A DNA stretch of 64,000 nt from contig NZ_CP027295.1 of NCBI RefSeq assembly GCF_005490785.1, positions 1,302,001 through 1,366,000 on the forward strand, given 5' to 3'. Source of the stretch: Brachybacterium sp. SGAir0954 (GTDB lineage Bacteria; Actinomycetota; Actinomycetes; Actinomycetales; Dermabacteraceae). Of this stretch, positions 6,643-15,736 are shown one piece after another. A program made the translations under genes and the position numbers. Numbering within the stretch: the stretch's first letter is position 1; every line of letters begins with the position of its first letter. The notes beneath the pieces are model-generated. The model had not been told where the DNA came from and made no database searches. It worked only from the letters and a program-made list of their open reading frames with translations.

Positions 6643-9336
6643 TCACTTCTTAGCGGTGGTGCTCTTCTTCCTCGTCGTGGTCGTCCGACGGGCCGGCTTC
6701 TTGGCCGGACCCTTCGCACGCTTCTCCGCGAGCTTCTCGATCGCGACCTGCTCGGTGATCTCCTCGACCTTCTCGGTCGCCCGGAGGGACACGTTCGTCG
6801 TGCCGTCGGTGATGTACGGGCCGAAGCGGCCGTCCTTGATGACGATCGGCTTCTCGCTCGTGGGATCCGTGCCGAGCTCCTTGAGCGGCGGCTTCGCGGC
6901 CGCGCGGCCGCGGGTCTTGGGCTGCGCGTACAGCGCCTTCGCCTCGTCGAGGGTGATGGTGAAGATCTGCTCCTCGGTCTCCAGGGAGCGGGAGTCGGTG
7001 CCCTTTTTGAGGTACGGGCCGTAGCGGCCGTTCTGCGCCGTGATCTCCGTACCGTCCGCGTCCGTGCCCACCACGCGCGGCAGGCTCAGCAGCGCGAGCG
7101 CCTCCTCGAGGGTGATCGAGGAGAGGTCCTGGGACTTCAGCAGCGAGCCGGTGCGGGGCTTGGGCTGCTTGGACTTCGGGACCTTCTTCTCGCCCTCCGC
7201 GGGCTCGGGCAGCACCTCGGTGACGTAGGGGCCGAAGCGGCCGTCCTTCGCGACGATCTCGTGCCCGCTCGCCGGATCGGTGCCGAGCACGCGGCCGTCG
7301 TCCTTGGCGCGCTCGAGGAGCTCCTTCGCGGCCTCGACGGTCAGCTCGTCGGGCGCGAGGTCGTCGGGGACGTTCGCGCGCTGCGGGTCCGCCCCCTCGA
7401 TCAGCTCGCCGTCCTCGCCGCGCGCCGCCCGCTCGACGTAGGCGCCGTAGCGGCCCACGCGCAGGGTGATCCCCTCGCCGATCTCGATCGAGTTGATGGC
7501 GCGGGCGTCGATGTCGCCGAGGTCGTCGACCATCGGCTTCAGACCCAGCGGGCCGTCCTCGCCGGTGCCGTAGTAGAAGGAGCGCAGGTAGTCCGCGCGG
7601 GAGAGGTCGCCGCGGGCCATGCGGTCCAGCTGCTCCTCCATCTGCGCGGTGAAGTCGTAGTCGACGTAGGTCTTGAAGTGCTCCTCGAGCAGGCGCACCA
7701 CGGCGAACGCGACCCAGCTGGGCACGAGCGCGGTGCCGCGGCGCAGCACGTAGCCGCGGTCCTGCACGGTCGCGACGGTCGAGGCGTAGGTCGAGGGGCG
7801 GCCGATGCCGCGCTCCTCGAGCGCCCGCACGAGCGACGCCTCCGTGTAGCGGGGCGGCGGGGTGGTCGAGTGGCCGTCGGGCGTGAGGTCGCGGGTCTCG
7901 AGCTCCTGGCCCTCGCTCATCTGCGGGAGGCGCTTGTCGCCGCCCTCGTCCTCGCCGCCGTAGCGGCTCGCGTCGCGGCCCTCCTCGTAGGCGGCGAGGA
8001 AGCCGCGGAAGGTGATGACGGTGCCGGCGGCGCGGAAGGTCGCCGTGCGGTCGTCCTTCGCGAGCGTCAGCTCGACGGTCGAGGTGGTGCCCTTCGCGTC
8101 GGCCATCTGCGAGGCGACGGTCCGCTTCCAGATCAGCTCGTAGAGGCGGAACTCGTCCCCGGAGAGCTGGCCGGCGACGTCCGCCGGGGTGCGGAAGCGG
8201 TCCCCGGCGGGGCGGATCGCCTCGTGCGCCTCCTGCGCGGACTGCGACCTGTTCTGGTAGACGCGCGGCGTGTCCGGCACGTACTGGGAGCCGTACAGCT
8301 CCGAGGCCTGGGCGCGGGAGGCCCGGATCGCCTCGGAGGACAGCGTCACCGAGTCCGTGCGCATGTAGGTGATGTAGCCGTTCTCGTAGAGCGACTGCGC
8401 CACCCGCATCGCCTGGCGCGCGCCGAGGCGCAGCTTGCGGCTGGCCTCCTGCTGCAGCGAGGAGGTCGTGAAGGGGGCGGCGGGGCGACGCGTGTACGGC
8501 TTCGACTCGAGGCTCGTGACCTGCGCCGGGGCGCCCGTGAGCGCCTCGACGAGGACCCGAGAGGAGTCCTCGGTGAGCACCACGGCGCCCTGCGAGCGGG
8601 GCTTGAGGGATCCGTCGTCGGCGAAGTCGGAGCCGGAGGCGACCCGCGAGCCGTCGACCGTCTGCACCTTGGCGGTGAAGGCGCTCTCCTCGGTCGCGAA
8701 GGTGCCGGTCACGTCCCAGTAGTCCGCGGCGACGAAGGCCATGCGCTCGCGCTCGCGCTCGACGACGAGCCGCGTCGCGACGGACTGCACGCGGCCCGCG
8801 GAGAGCGAGGGCTTGATCTTGCGCCAGAGCACGGGGGAGAGCTCGAAGCCGACGAGGCGGTCGAGGATGCGGCGCGTTTCCTGGGCGTCGACGAGGCTGC
8901 CGTCGATCTCGCGCGTGTTCGACAGCGCGCCCTGGATCGCGTCCCGCGTGATCTCGTGGAAGACCATCCGCTTCACGGGCAGGGACTTCTTGGGCTTGAG
9001 GGTCTCGAGCAGGTGCCAGGCGATCGCCTCCCCCTCGCGGTCCTCATCGGTGGCGAGGTAGAGGTCGTCGACGTCCTTGAGCGCCTTCTTGAGATCGGCG
9101 ACCGTCTTCTTCTTGTCCGCGCTGACGACGTAGTAGGGGTCGAAGCCGTTCTCGACGTCGACGCCGAACTTCCCGTACGGCCCCTTCTTCATCTCCGCCG
9201 GCAGGTCGCGGGGCACCGGGATGTCCCGGATGTGCCCCACCGAGGCGAGGACGATGTAGTCGTCCCCGAGGTATCGGCCGATGGTCCTCGCCTTCGCGGG
9301 GGACTCGACGATCACCAGATGCCGTCCGCCAGTCAC
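6643..9336 (-). CDS. topA: type I DNA topoisomerase
   Basis: This 897-residue enzyme relaxes negative supercoils by single-strand passage. The N-terminal Toprim domain has LVIVESPAKA (residues 7-16) and the metal motif TDEDREGE (96-103). The catalytic tyrosine is Tyr324 in YITYMRTDS. The C-terminal third has four GRYGPY-type repeats (for example DGRFGPYVTEV, NGRYGPYLKKG and DGRFGPYITDG), with no zinc-finger cysteines. It ends in a Lys/Arg/Thr-rich tail; both traits are typical of actinobacterial TopA. The GTG at 9336 is preceded by AGGAAGGA at about 10 nt. The open frame continues upstream, but the family N-terminus starts here. Confidence 0.95.
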   Translation of the reverse strand: MTGGRHLVIVESPAKARTIGRYLGDDYIVLASVGHIRDIPVPRDLPAEMKKGPYGKFGVDVENGFDPYYVVSADKKKTVADLKKALKDVDDLYLATDEDREGEAIAWHLLETLKPKKSLPVKRMVFHEITRDAIQGALSNTREIDGSLVDAQETRRILDRLVGFELSPVLWRKIKPSLSAGRVQSVATRLVVERERERMAFVAADYWDVTGTFATEESAFTAKVQTVDGSRVASGSDFADDGSLKPRSQGAVVLTEDSSRVLVEALTGAPAQVTSLESKPYTRRPAAPFTTSSLQQEASRKLRLGARQAMRVAQSLYENGYITYMRTDSVTLSSEAIRASRAQASELYGSQYVPDTPRVYQNRSQSAQEAHEAIRPAGDRFRTPADVAGQLSGDEFRLYELIWKRTVASQMADAKGTTSTVELTLAKDDRTATFRAAGTVITFRGFLAAYEEGRDASRYGGEDEGGDKRLPQMSEGQELETRDLTPDGHSTTPPPRYTEASLVRALEERGIGRPSTYASTVATVQDRGYVLRRGTALVPSWVAFAVVRLLEEHFKTYVDYDFTAQMEEQLDRMARGDLSRADYLRSFYYGTGEDGPLGLKPMVDDLGDIDARAINSIEIGEGITLRVGRYGAYVERAARGEDGELIEGADPQRANVPDDLAPDELTVEAAKELLERAKDDGRVLGTDPASGHEIVAKDGRFGPYVTEVLPEPAEGEKKVPKSKQPKPRTGSLLKSQDLSSITLEEALALLSLPRVVGTDADGTEITAQNGRYGPYLKKGTDSRSLETEEQIFTITLDEAKALYAQPKTRGRAAAKPPLKELGTDPTSEKPIVIKDGRFGPYITDGTTNVSLRATEKVEEITEQVAIEKLAEKRAKGPAKKPARRTTTTRKKSTTAKK

Positions 9337-9378
9337 GGTTCGTGTTCCTTCCTCGCCGCGCTCAGGCGGCCCGTCGTC

Positions 9379-9412
9379 CCGGGAGCGGGATCCGTACCCA
9401 CCGGGCTCCCGG
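9379..9412 (-). terminator. hairpin after the PAP2 gene, ahead of topA
   Basis: CCGGGAGC (9379-9386) pairs perfectly with GCTCCCGG (9405-9412). A smaller GGG/CCC stem lies inside the loop. It lies 8 bp past the PAP2 stop and 43 bp before the topA start, so it could terminate or attenuate read-through into topA. Confidence 0.5.
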
Positions 9413-9419
9413 CGAGTGC

Positions 9420-10490
9420 TCACGGTACACGTTCGCCGCGGGGGCGCTCCGGGACGTGCGGGACCCGCAGGACCAGCACGAGCGCGAGCCACAGAGCGGT
9501 CCCGCCGCAGACCAGCGCCGCCGTTCCCGTGTACCCGGCGGACTGCTGCGCCGCGTCCTGCAGGTCGAGCGGCAGTGAGAGCGAGGCGAGCGTGAGCAGG
9601 CCGACGATCGTCGCGACGAGGCCCACGAGGGCCAGCAGCGCCGACGCCGCGGAGTCGAGCACGCCGTGGCGGGGTCGGCCCGCGACGGCCGGGGCGCCCG
9701 CGCGGCGGCGGCCGCGGGCCGAGGCCCGGGCGAGACGGGAGCGGCGCAGACGGGAGTGGATGCCGTCGACGCACAGCACGAGGAACGTCCAGGTCGCGAC
9801 CACGAGGATCGCGCCGACCACGTCGCTCGGGCGGTGCCAGCCGAGCACGAGCGTCCCGATGCCGGCGCCGGCCGTCCAGACCGCGCCGACCAGCGCCACG
9901 AGCCAGCGCGCGGCACCCGAGGCGAGCACGAGCGCGACCGCGGCGCTCGCCGCGAGGGCCGTGTGCCCCGAGGGGAAGGAGTTCGGCGTCACGTCGATGC
10001 CCGGGCCGAGCGCCTCCCGCACGACCACGAGGTGCTTGACCACCTGCGTGGTCACGTTCGCCCCCGCGACGAGGGCCGCGAGCGGCACGAGCAGGCCGGG
10101 CCGCCGCCGGATGAGGACCAGCACGACGGCGAGCACGAGCACGCCGATGATCACCGGCACGCTCACGCTGCCCACGGCGAGCTCCGCGAGGGCGGAGAAG
10201 CGGTCCTCCTGCGACTGCGCGCCGGAGAGGATCAGCTGGTCCAGCCGCTGCCCGCTCGCGGTGCCGACGGCGAAGCGGGCGAGCGCGACCGTCGCGACGA
10301 CGCAGGCGGCCGCGACGAGCAGCGAGAGGATCGGCGCGACGACGCCGCCGCGCACGCGGATCCGCTCGGGCGGCGCGGGCGGCGCCGCGACGGGCTCGTA
10401 CGTGCTGCGCGCGTCCGGCCCGTGCGGCTCGGACGCCGTGACGGGCTCGTCGGGCGTCCTGGGGTCGGTGGGCTCGGCGGGTGTCGTCAC
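9420..10490 (-). CDS. PAP2-family membrane phosphatase
   Basis: This 356-residue integral membrane protein belongs to the phosphatidic-acid/undecaprenyl-pyrophosphate phosphatase superfamily. Recognisable motifs are KHLVVVREAL (motif 1 region), FPSGHTALAASAA (motif 2) and LGWHRPSDVVGA (motif 3, with the catalytic His and Asp). The usual SR of motif 3 is replaced by LG, a variant I have also seen in other actinobacterial members. About 45 Pro/Glu/Thr-rich residues precede the first membrane helix. The GTG at 10490 overlaps the methyltransferase stop (GTGA). The lipid substrate cannot be predicted. Confidence 0.85.
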   Translation of the reverse strand: MTTPAEPTDPRTPDEPVTASEPHGPDARSTYEPVAAPPAPPERIRVRGGVVAPILSLLVAAACVVATVALARFAVGTASGQRLDQLILSGAQSQEDRFSALAELAVGSVSVPVIIGVLVLAVVLVLIRRRPGLLVPLAALVAGANVTTQVVKHLVVVREALGPGIDVTPNSFPSGHTALAASAAVALVLASGAARWLVALVGAVWTAGAGIGTLVLGWHRPSDVVGAILVVATWTFLVLCVDGIHSRLRRSRLARASARGRRRAGAPAVAGRPRHGVLDSAASALLALVGLVATIVGLLTLASLSLPLDLQDAAQQSAGYTGTAALVCGGTALWLALVLVLRVPHVPERPRGERVP

Positions 10491-12121
10491 AGGCTCAGCA
10501 TCCCGGTCGTGACCAGCTCGCGGATCTGCGGGAACAGCGTCTCGCGGGCCTGGTCTGGGTCGGTGTCGGTGAGGGCGCAGACGGCGGAGACGGTCTGGCC
10601 CAGGGTGAGGGTGCCGTCGAGGGCGCCGACGGTGGCGGCGAGCAGCTGGTCCGCACGGACCGCGCGGGCGAGGCCGGCCCCCTGGACGAGCTCGATGAGC
10701 GTGGGGTCCCAGGCGCCGGGGGTGAGGTGGCGCCGCTCGACGACGTCCGCCGCGCGCACGGGGCGGGAGGCGGCGAGGGCGTCGTCGTCGATCCCGGCGA
10801 GGACGTCGATCATCGTGAGCGAGGTGCTCAGGTGGGAGGAGAGGGTGCCCGAGCCGGTGCCCGTCGCCTCCTCGCTGCGCAGGATCCCCGGTCGCGGTGC
10901 GGACCCGTGCTCGGGCCGGCGCAGGAGCAGGTAGCCGAAGCCCAGGCCCTCCACGCCGCGCGCGGCGAAGTCGTCGAGCCAGGCCTCCTGCATGTCCTGC
11001 CAGCGGGGGTCGCGCTCGGTGACGCCGCCGTCGCGGCCCCAGGTCTCGGCGTACTGGGCCGGGTCCTCGGTTTCGCGGAGGATCACCCAGGCGTCCACGC
11101 CGTCGGCGAGAGCGGGGTCGAGCCAGGCGCGCGGGTGCGCGTCCGTCGCCTCGCCCGTGGGCACCTCCCAGTTGCCGAGCATGACGGCGCGACCGCCGGG
11201 GGCGAGGTGCGAGGGCAGCGCGCCCAGCAGCTCGGCGAGCAGGGTGTCCCCGGCGCGGCCGCCGTCGCGGTAGGTCCAGGAGCCCTCGGCGCCCGCGGTG
11301 CGGTCGTGCGCGAGCGCCGTGTCCCGCGGGGTGATGACGAAGGGCGGGTTGGAGACGACGAGGTCGAAGGTCTCCCCGGCGACCGGCTCGAGCAGGGAGC
11401 CGTGGCGCAGCTCGATCGGGGCGGCGCCCTCCTCCGCGTTCAGGGCCGCGTTGAAGGCGGCGACGGCGAGGGCCCGCTCGGAGAGGTCCGTCGCGACCAC
11501 CCGGCGGGCGTGGCGGGCGGCGTGCAGCGCCTGGATCCCGCCGCCGCAGCCGAGGTCGAGCACGGAGCCCACCTCGTCCCGGGGCGTGATCCGGGCGAGG
11601 GTGAGGGAAGCGCCGCCCACACCGAGCACGTGCTCGCCGCGCAGGGGCCGCCCGGTCGCGAGCTCGGAGAGGTCCGAGGCGATCCACCAGGCGATCTCGC
11701 CGGCGTCGTCCTGCGCGGAGTAGGGGGAGAGGTCGATCGCGGCGCGCAGCAGAGGCTCCCCGTCGGCCGCGTCCGCCCCCGCATCTGCATGCGCCTCGCC
11801 GTCGCCGGCGGCGGGGACGAGGATCCCCAGCTCGAGGGCGCCCTCCGCGCCGAGCGAGGGGAGGGCGGCGTCGATCAGCGGGCGGGGGACCGCGGCGCCC
11901 AGGGTCAGCACCGAGAGCAGCACCGCGAGCGGATCCGTGCGGCCGCGCAGGACCCGACGGGCAGGGACGGGGTTCTCGCGCCGCAGGGCGGCCACGGCGA
12001 GCGGGCCGTAGAGGTCCTCGGTCGCGGCGATCGTGAAGGGCGCCGCGAGGAGGTCGGCGCGCAGGGCGCTGACCAGGGGTGGGATCACCCGCGGCGGGGC
12101 GTCCAGGGCGTCGGTCTGCAT
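10487..12121 (-). CDS. class I SAM-dependent methyltransferase with N-terminal DUF7059-like domain
   Basis: This 544-residue protein has an N-terminal helical region of about 150 residues, followed by a Rossmann methyltransferase domain. The SAM-binding motif is VLDLGCGGGIQALHAA, and the catalytic tetrapeptide NPPF occurs in VVSNPPFVITPR. NPPF/NPPY enzymes methylate nitrogen of glutamine, adenine or guanine. The layout fits the actinobacterial methyltransferases with a DUF7059 N-terminal region; the target is unknown. The ATG at 12121 has a CACAAT hexamer 7 bp upstream, possibly a weak leaderless promoter. It is translationally coupled to the PAP2 gene. Confidence 0.82.
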   Translation of the reverse strand: MQTDALDAPPRVIPPLVSALRADLLAAPFTIAATEDLYGPLAVAALRRENPVPARRVLRGRTDPLAVLLSVLTLGAAVPRPLIDAALPSLGAEGALELGILVPAAGDGEAHADAGADAADGEPLLRAAIDLSPYSAQDDAGEIAWWIASDLSELATGRPLRGEHVLGVGGASLTLARITPRDEVGSVLDLGCGGGIQALHAARHARRVVATDLSERALAVAAFNAALNAEEGAAPIELRHGSLLEPVAGETFDLVVSNPPFVITPRDTALAHDRTAGAEGSWTYRDGGRAGDTLLAELLGALPSHLAPGGRAVMLGNWEVPTGEATDAHPRAWLDPALADGVDAWVILRETEDPAQYAETWGRDGGVTERDPRWQDMQEAWLDDFAARGVEGLGFGYLLLRRPEHGSAPRPGILRSEEATGTGSGTLSSHLSTSLTMIDVLAGIDDDALAASRPVRAADVVERRHLTPGAWDPTLIELVQGAGLARAVRADQLLAATVGALDGTLTLGQTVSAVCALTDTDPDQARETLFPQIRELVTTGMLSL

Positions 12122-12200
12122 GGCTACGATTGTGCCCCAGCGGGCCCGACCGGGACGTCCGGACATCGGGGGATCCCGCGAAGATCCTGTGAGGAGGAGC
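12122..12200. promoter_or_regulatory. 79-bp divergent promoter region (methyltransferase / helicase)
   Basis: Two opposite -10-like hexamers overlap: TACGAT on the plus strand (12125-12130) for the helicase, and CACAAT on the minus strand (12129-12134) for the methyltransferase. If both are used, polymerase binding would be mutually exclusive. The helicase has a strong purine-rich ribosome site (GAGGAGGAG) just before 12201. Confidence 0.4.
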
Positions 12201-14615
12201 ATGCGTGCAGGGCAGGCGGACGACCTCCTCCGCGACCTCTCCCTGCCGCTGACCCGTCGCGGCTGCCTCACCCACGTCGAGCACCTCCCCGAGCGGGAGG
12301 GGAAGCGCGGAACGTTCCCGGAGTGGACGGACCCGCGGCTCGTGGAGCATCTCGCCGCACGCGGCATCACCGCGCCGTGGACCCATCAGGAGCAGGCGGC
12401 GAGGCTCGCCCACGAGGGGAAGCACGTGGTGCTGTCCACGGCGACCGCCTCCGGGAAGTCGCTGGCCTACCTGCTGCCCGTGCTGAGCGCGGTGGGGGCG
12501 CGCGAGCTCGACCACTCCGCGCCTCGGGCCACGGCCCTCTACCTCGCCCCCACCAAGGCGCTCGCCGCGGACCAGCTCACGAACATCACCGCGATGGCGG
12601 ACGGCGCCGAGATCCGCGACGCCCGCGTCGCCGTGTACGACGGCGACACCCCGACCGAGCAGCGACGGTGGATCCGCCGGCACGGCTCGGTGGTGCTCAC
12701 GAACCCGGACATGCTGCACTTCGGGATCCTGCCGGGCCATGAGCAGTGGGCCTCCTTCTTCCGGGCGCTGCGTTATGTCGTGATCGACGAGTGCCACAGC
12801 TACCGGGGCGTGTTCGGCAGCCACGTGTCCCTCGTGATGCGGCGGCTGCGGCGCATCGCCGCCGCCTACCGGGCCGAGCCCACCTTCGTCCTCGCCTCGG
12901 CGACGACCGCGAACCCGGAGCTCTCCGCGTCCCGGCTCGTGGGGGAGGACGTCGTCGCGGTGACCGAGGACGGATCGCCGCGGGCCGGGCTCACCGTGGG
13001 GCTGTGGGAGCCGGGCACGCGCGAGGCGGCGATCGACGGTCGCCCGCTCGAGGACGGTGCAGGACCCCCCGCTGCCCCCGATTCCCCGGGGCCCCGTCGC
13101 AGCGAGGAGCCGCTGCGGCGCTCGGCGACCTCCGAGGCCGGGGCCCTGCTCGCGGACCTCGTCGCGGCGGACGTCCAGAGCCTCGTCTTCGCGCGGTCGC
13201 GCCGGGGTGCGGAGCTCGTCGCGAGCGGTGCCCGACGGCTGCTCGAGCAGCAGGCGGAGCAGCACGGATCCGGCGCCCTCGCGGATCTCGCCGGGCGGGT
13301 GAAGGCGTACCGCGGCGGCTACCTCGCCTCCGAGCGCCGCGCCCTCGAGGACGACCTCCGCTCCGGGGAGCTGCGGGCGCTCGCCTCGACCAACGCCCTC
13401 GAGCTCGGCATCGACATCGCCGGTCTCGACGCGGTGATGATCGCCGGCTGGCCCGGCACCCGCGCCTCCCTGTGGCAGCAGATGGGCCGCGCGGGGCGGA
13501 AGCAGACCGGGCCCGGGGCGCTCGCCCTGTTCGTCGCGCGGGAGGACCCGCTGGACACCTACGTCGTCCACCATCCCGAGACGGTGTTCGGGGCGGAGGT
13601 CGAGGCGGCGGTGTTCGACCCCGCGAACCCGTATGTGATGACCCCGCACCTGTGCGCGGCCGCCTCGGAGCTCGCGATCAAGGACGGCGAGGAGGGGATC
13701 TTCGGGCCCACGGCGCGGGAGCTGCTGACGACCCTCGCCGCGCGCGGAGTGCTGCGCCGCCGCCCCACCGGCTGGTACTGGACGCTCAGCGAGTCGGCCC
13801 ATGACCTCACCGACCTGCGCGGCAGCGGCGGGGAGCCGGTGCGGATCGTCGAGGCGGGCAGCGGCGCGCTGCTGGGCACGGTGGACGCCGCGAGCGCCCA
13901 CACCCAGGTCCACGACGGCGCCGTCTACCTCCACCAGGGCCGCTCCTACGTGGTGGACCACCTCGACGTGGACCAGGCGGTCGCGATGGTGCACCGCGAG
14001 GACCCCCTGCACTCGACGCATCCGCAGTCCCAGTCGACGATCCGGATCCGGCAGGCGGACCGCGAGGTCGAGTGGGCCGACGGCGTGCGGCTGTGCTTCG
14101 GCACGGTCGACGTCACGGACCAGGTCACCGGCTACCAGGTGCGGGACGTGTTCACCCAGGCGGTGCTCGCCCAGCATCCCCTGGACCTGCCCGCCCGCAC
14201 CCTCACCACGAAGGCCGTGTGGTGGGTCGTGCCGAAGGCCCGCACCGACGCCGCGGGCATCCCCGACGAGGAGCTCCCGGGGGCGCTGCACGCCGCGGAG
14301 CACGCGGCGATCTCGATGCTCCCGCTGCTCGCGACCTGCGACCGCTGGGACATCGGCGGGGTCTCCTCCGCGCACCACGAGGACACCGGCGAGCCGACGA
14401 TCTTCGTGTACGACGGCGCGCCGGGCGGTGCGGGCTTCGCCGAGCGCGGGGCCGACGACGCCGCGGCCTGGCTGCGGTCCACGGCGGACATGATCGCCGA
14501 GTGCCCCTGCGAGAACGGGTGCCCCGCGTGCGTGGTCTCCCCGAAGTGCGGCAACGGCAACGAGCCGCTCAGCAAGCCGCGCGCCGAGGAGCTGCTGGCC
14601 CTCCTGCACCCCTGA
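12201..14615 (+). CDS. DEAD/DEAH-box helicase with C-terminal DUF1998/MZB zinc domain (MrfA-like)
   Basis: This 804-residue superfamily 2 helicase has Walker A TATASGKS (residues 80-87), the DECH box (196-199), motif III SAT in ASATTANP, and motif VI QQMGRAGRKQTG. The C-terminus carries a cysteine cluster CPCENGCPACVVSPKC (around residues 768-783), the metal-binding MZB/DUF1998 signature. The Bacillus MrfA protein of this family takes part in mitomycin-damage repair, so a DNA-repair role is likely. The M. tuberculosis counterpart is probably Rv3649, which also lies between topA and the tad genes. The start is fixed by GAGGAGGAGC immediately upstream. Confidence 0.92.
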   Translation: MRAGQADDLLRDLSLPLTRRGCLTHVEHLPEREGKRGTFPEWTDPRLVEHLAARGITAPWTHQEQAARLAHEGKHVVLSTATASGKSLAYLLPVLSAVGARELDHSAPRATALYLAPTKALAADQLTNITAMADGAEIRDARVAVYDGDTPTEQRRWIRRHGSVVLTNPDMLHFGILPGHEQWASFFRALRYVVIDECHSYRGVFGSHVSLVMRRLRRIAAAYRAEPTFVLASATTANPELSASRLVGEDVVAVTEDGSPRAGLTVGLWEPGTREAAIDGRPLEDGAGPPAAPDSPGPRRSEEPLRRSATSEAGALLADLVAADVQSLVFARSRRGAELVASGARRLLEQQAEQHGSGALADLAGRVKAYRGGYLASERRALEDDLRSGELRALASTNALELGIDIAGLDAVMIAGWPGTRASLWQQMGRAGRKQTGPGALALFVAREDPLDTYVVHHPETVFGAEVEAAVFDPANPYVMTPHLCAAASELAIKDGEEGIFGPTARELLTTLAARGVLRRRPTGWYWTLSESAHDLTDLRGSGGEPVRIVEAGSGALLGTVDAASAHTQVHDGAVYLHQGRSYVVDHLDVDQAVAMVHREDPLHSTHPQSQSTIRIRQADREVEWADGVRLCFGTVDVTDQVTGYQVRDVFTQAVLAQHPLDLPARTLTTKAVWWVVPKARTDAAGIPDEELPGALHAAEHAAISMLPLLATCDRWDIGGVSSAHHEDTGEPTIFVYDGAPGGAGFAERGADDAAAWLRSTADMIAECPCENGCPACVVSPKCGNGNEPLSKPRAEELLALLHP

Positions 14616-14626
14616 GGCCGCCGCGC

Positions 14627-14959
14627 TCACGGCAGCTCCGCGGGGCCGGGGCCCGCCCGGGAGCGGGCCCCCATCGCGCCGAGCGGTGCGGCGTCGACCT
14701 CGACCCGGACCAGCACGTCCCAGCCCTGCACCTCGCAGGAGACGAGACGCGCCTCGTTGCGGGCGGCGGCCTCACCGGCGACCGTGCACGGGTCGCCGCT
14801 CGCCGCGGCGAGGGAGTCCGCCCCGGCGATGGAGGCGAGATCGGCGGCGGTCTCCGCCCGGGACTGGGCGAGCAGCCCCGCGCCCAGCAGCGTGAGGCCG
14901 GCGACCGCGGTCGTCATCGCCCCGGTCCAGGCGAGCACCCCGGCGGCGCCGGTGCTCAC
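14627..14959 (-). CDS. Rv3654c-family TadE-like protein
   Basis: This short 110-residue protein has one N-terminal membrane helix (about residues 10-32), followed by a small extracytoplasmic domain with two cysteines (DPCTVAGE and LVSCEV) that could form a disulfide. It matches the last gene of the mycobacterial Rv3660c-Rv3654c cluster in position and layout, so it is probably a minor pilin-like or TadG-like component. The GTG at 14959 overlaps the tadE stop (GTGA). It ends 11 bp from the converging helicase gene. Confidence 0.75.
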   Translation of the reverse strand: MSTGAAGVLAWTGAMTTAVAGLTLLGAGLLAQSRAETAADLASIAGADSLAAASGDPCTVAGEAAARNEARLVSCEVQGWDVLVRVEVDAAPLGAMGARSRAGPGPAELP

Positions 14960-15408
14960 GGCTGTCCTCCGCCCGCAGCATCCTCGCCCGGTCCGGCCCC
15001 ACCCGGCCCACCGCCTCCCGCGCCGCCCTCGAGCAGCTGCGGCTCGAGGTGGGCCTGCGCATCGGCGCGCAGCTCCCAGTGGGCGCCGCCGAGCAGCGGG
15101 GCGTCCGCGCGATAGGTGCGCCGCGCCTCGACCCGCACCCAGCTGCCGTCCCCGCCGATGCTCACCGTGGTGCCCTCGCCGCCCAGGCGCTGCGCGACCT
15201 CGGCGGCGGTGCTCGGGTCCTCCCCGCGCGCGAGCTCGCGGGCGGCGCCGCGGGCCGCGCTCTCCAGCCGCACCTGGGCCCCGATGCCGAGGCCCGCGAC
15301 GAGCAGCACGGCGACCATCGCGACCACCACGGGCAGCACGATCGCCGTCTCCGCGGTGGCGGATCCCTGGTCCTCCCGCAGGCGGGAGGACCAGGGCCGC
15401 CGTGGCAT
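14956..15408 (-). CDS. tadE: TadE-family minor pseudopilin
   Basis: This 150-residue protein has a basic N-terminus, then GSATAETAIVLPVVV at residue 15. This is a pilin-type leader (cleavage after Gly15, Glu at +5) running into a hydrophobic helix that drives assembly into the pilus. The rest is an exported domain with a Gly/Pro-rich C-terminal tail. Its ATG shares one base with the flp stop (TGATG), so the two are translated together. Confidence 0.85.
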   Translation of the reverse strand: MPRRPWSSRLREDQGSATAETAIVLPVVVAMVAVLLVAGLGIGAQVRLESAARGAARELARGEDPSTAAEVAQRLGGEGTTVSIGGDGSWVRVEARRTYRADAPLLGGAHWELRADAQAHLEPQLLEGGAGGGGPGGAGPGEDAAGGGQP

Positions 15409-15608
15409 CAGGACCCCTTGGACAGGGCCGAGGTGATGATGCCCATGAGCAGCTCGCGGACCTCGCCGGAGGCCAGCAGGGCCACCAGCACGGCGGCGAA
15501 GCCGCAGGCGGCGAGCACGGTGATGGCGTACTCGGCGGTCGAGGCGCCGGTCTCGTCCCGCAGGGCGCGGTCCAGTCGGGAGCGCAGGCGCTCCAGGGTG
15601 AGGGACAT
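15408..15608 (-). CDS. flp: Flp-type pilin (DUF4244 family)
   Basis: This 66-residue major pilin candidate has the leader motif GASTAEY at residues 21-27: cleavage after Gly21 leaves a mature protein with Glu at +5 and Tyr at +6, the Flp signature. A single hydrophobic helix follows (about residues 28-48). The length matches the DUF4244 family (Rv3656c type). It has the strongest ribosome site of the operon (AGGAGGACACC then ATG) and is set apart from the upstream genes by 128 bp with a hairpin, consistent with high expression. Confidence 0.85.
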   Translation of the reverse strand: MSLTLERLRSRLDRALRDETGASTAEYAITVLAACGFAAVLVALLASGEVRELLMGIITSALSKGS

Positions 15609-15695
15609 GGTGTCCTCCTTCTTCTCGATGACGGCGGACGCCGTCGGGGTGACGCCGGCGGGTGCCGGCGCCGGGCGTGCCCGGGAAGGGCCCGC

Positions 15696-15715
15696 CCACC
15701 GGGGTGTCCCGGTGG
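15696..15715 (-). other. intercistronic hairpin between tadB/C and flp
   Basis: CCACCGGG (15696-15703) and CCCGGTGG (15708-15715) form a perfect 8-bp stem with a 4-nt loop. A second GCCGGC/GCCGGC stem lies nearby, towards flp. The hairpins lie inside the tad operon and could partly terminate or stabilise the flp transcript. Confidence 0.5.
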
Positions 15716-15736
15716 TCGTGGGGGAGCGGTGCGGGC

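Noticed and set aside
7261-10512. Very long plus-strand open frame (1083 codons) opposite topA
   Set aside because: It mirrors topA and PAP2 codons, has no family motifs and reads as Arg/Val/Gly/Ala-rich low-complexity; long antisense frames are expected at this GC content.
9420-14630. 1736-codon minus-strand frame spanning PAP2, the methyltransferase and the helicase
   Set aside because: Only the PAP2 part (9420-10490) has real protein features. The rest is antisense to the helicase or out of frame with the methyltransferase.
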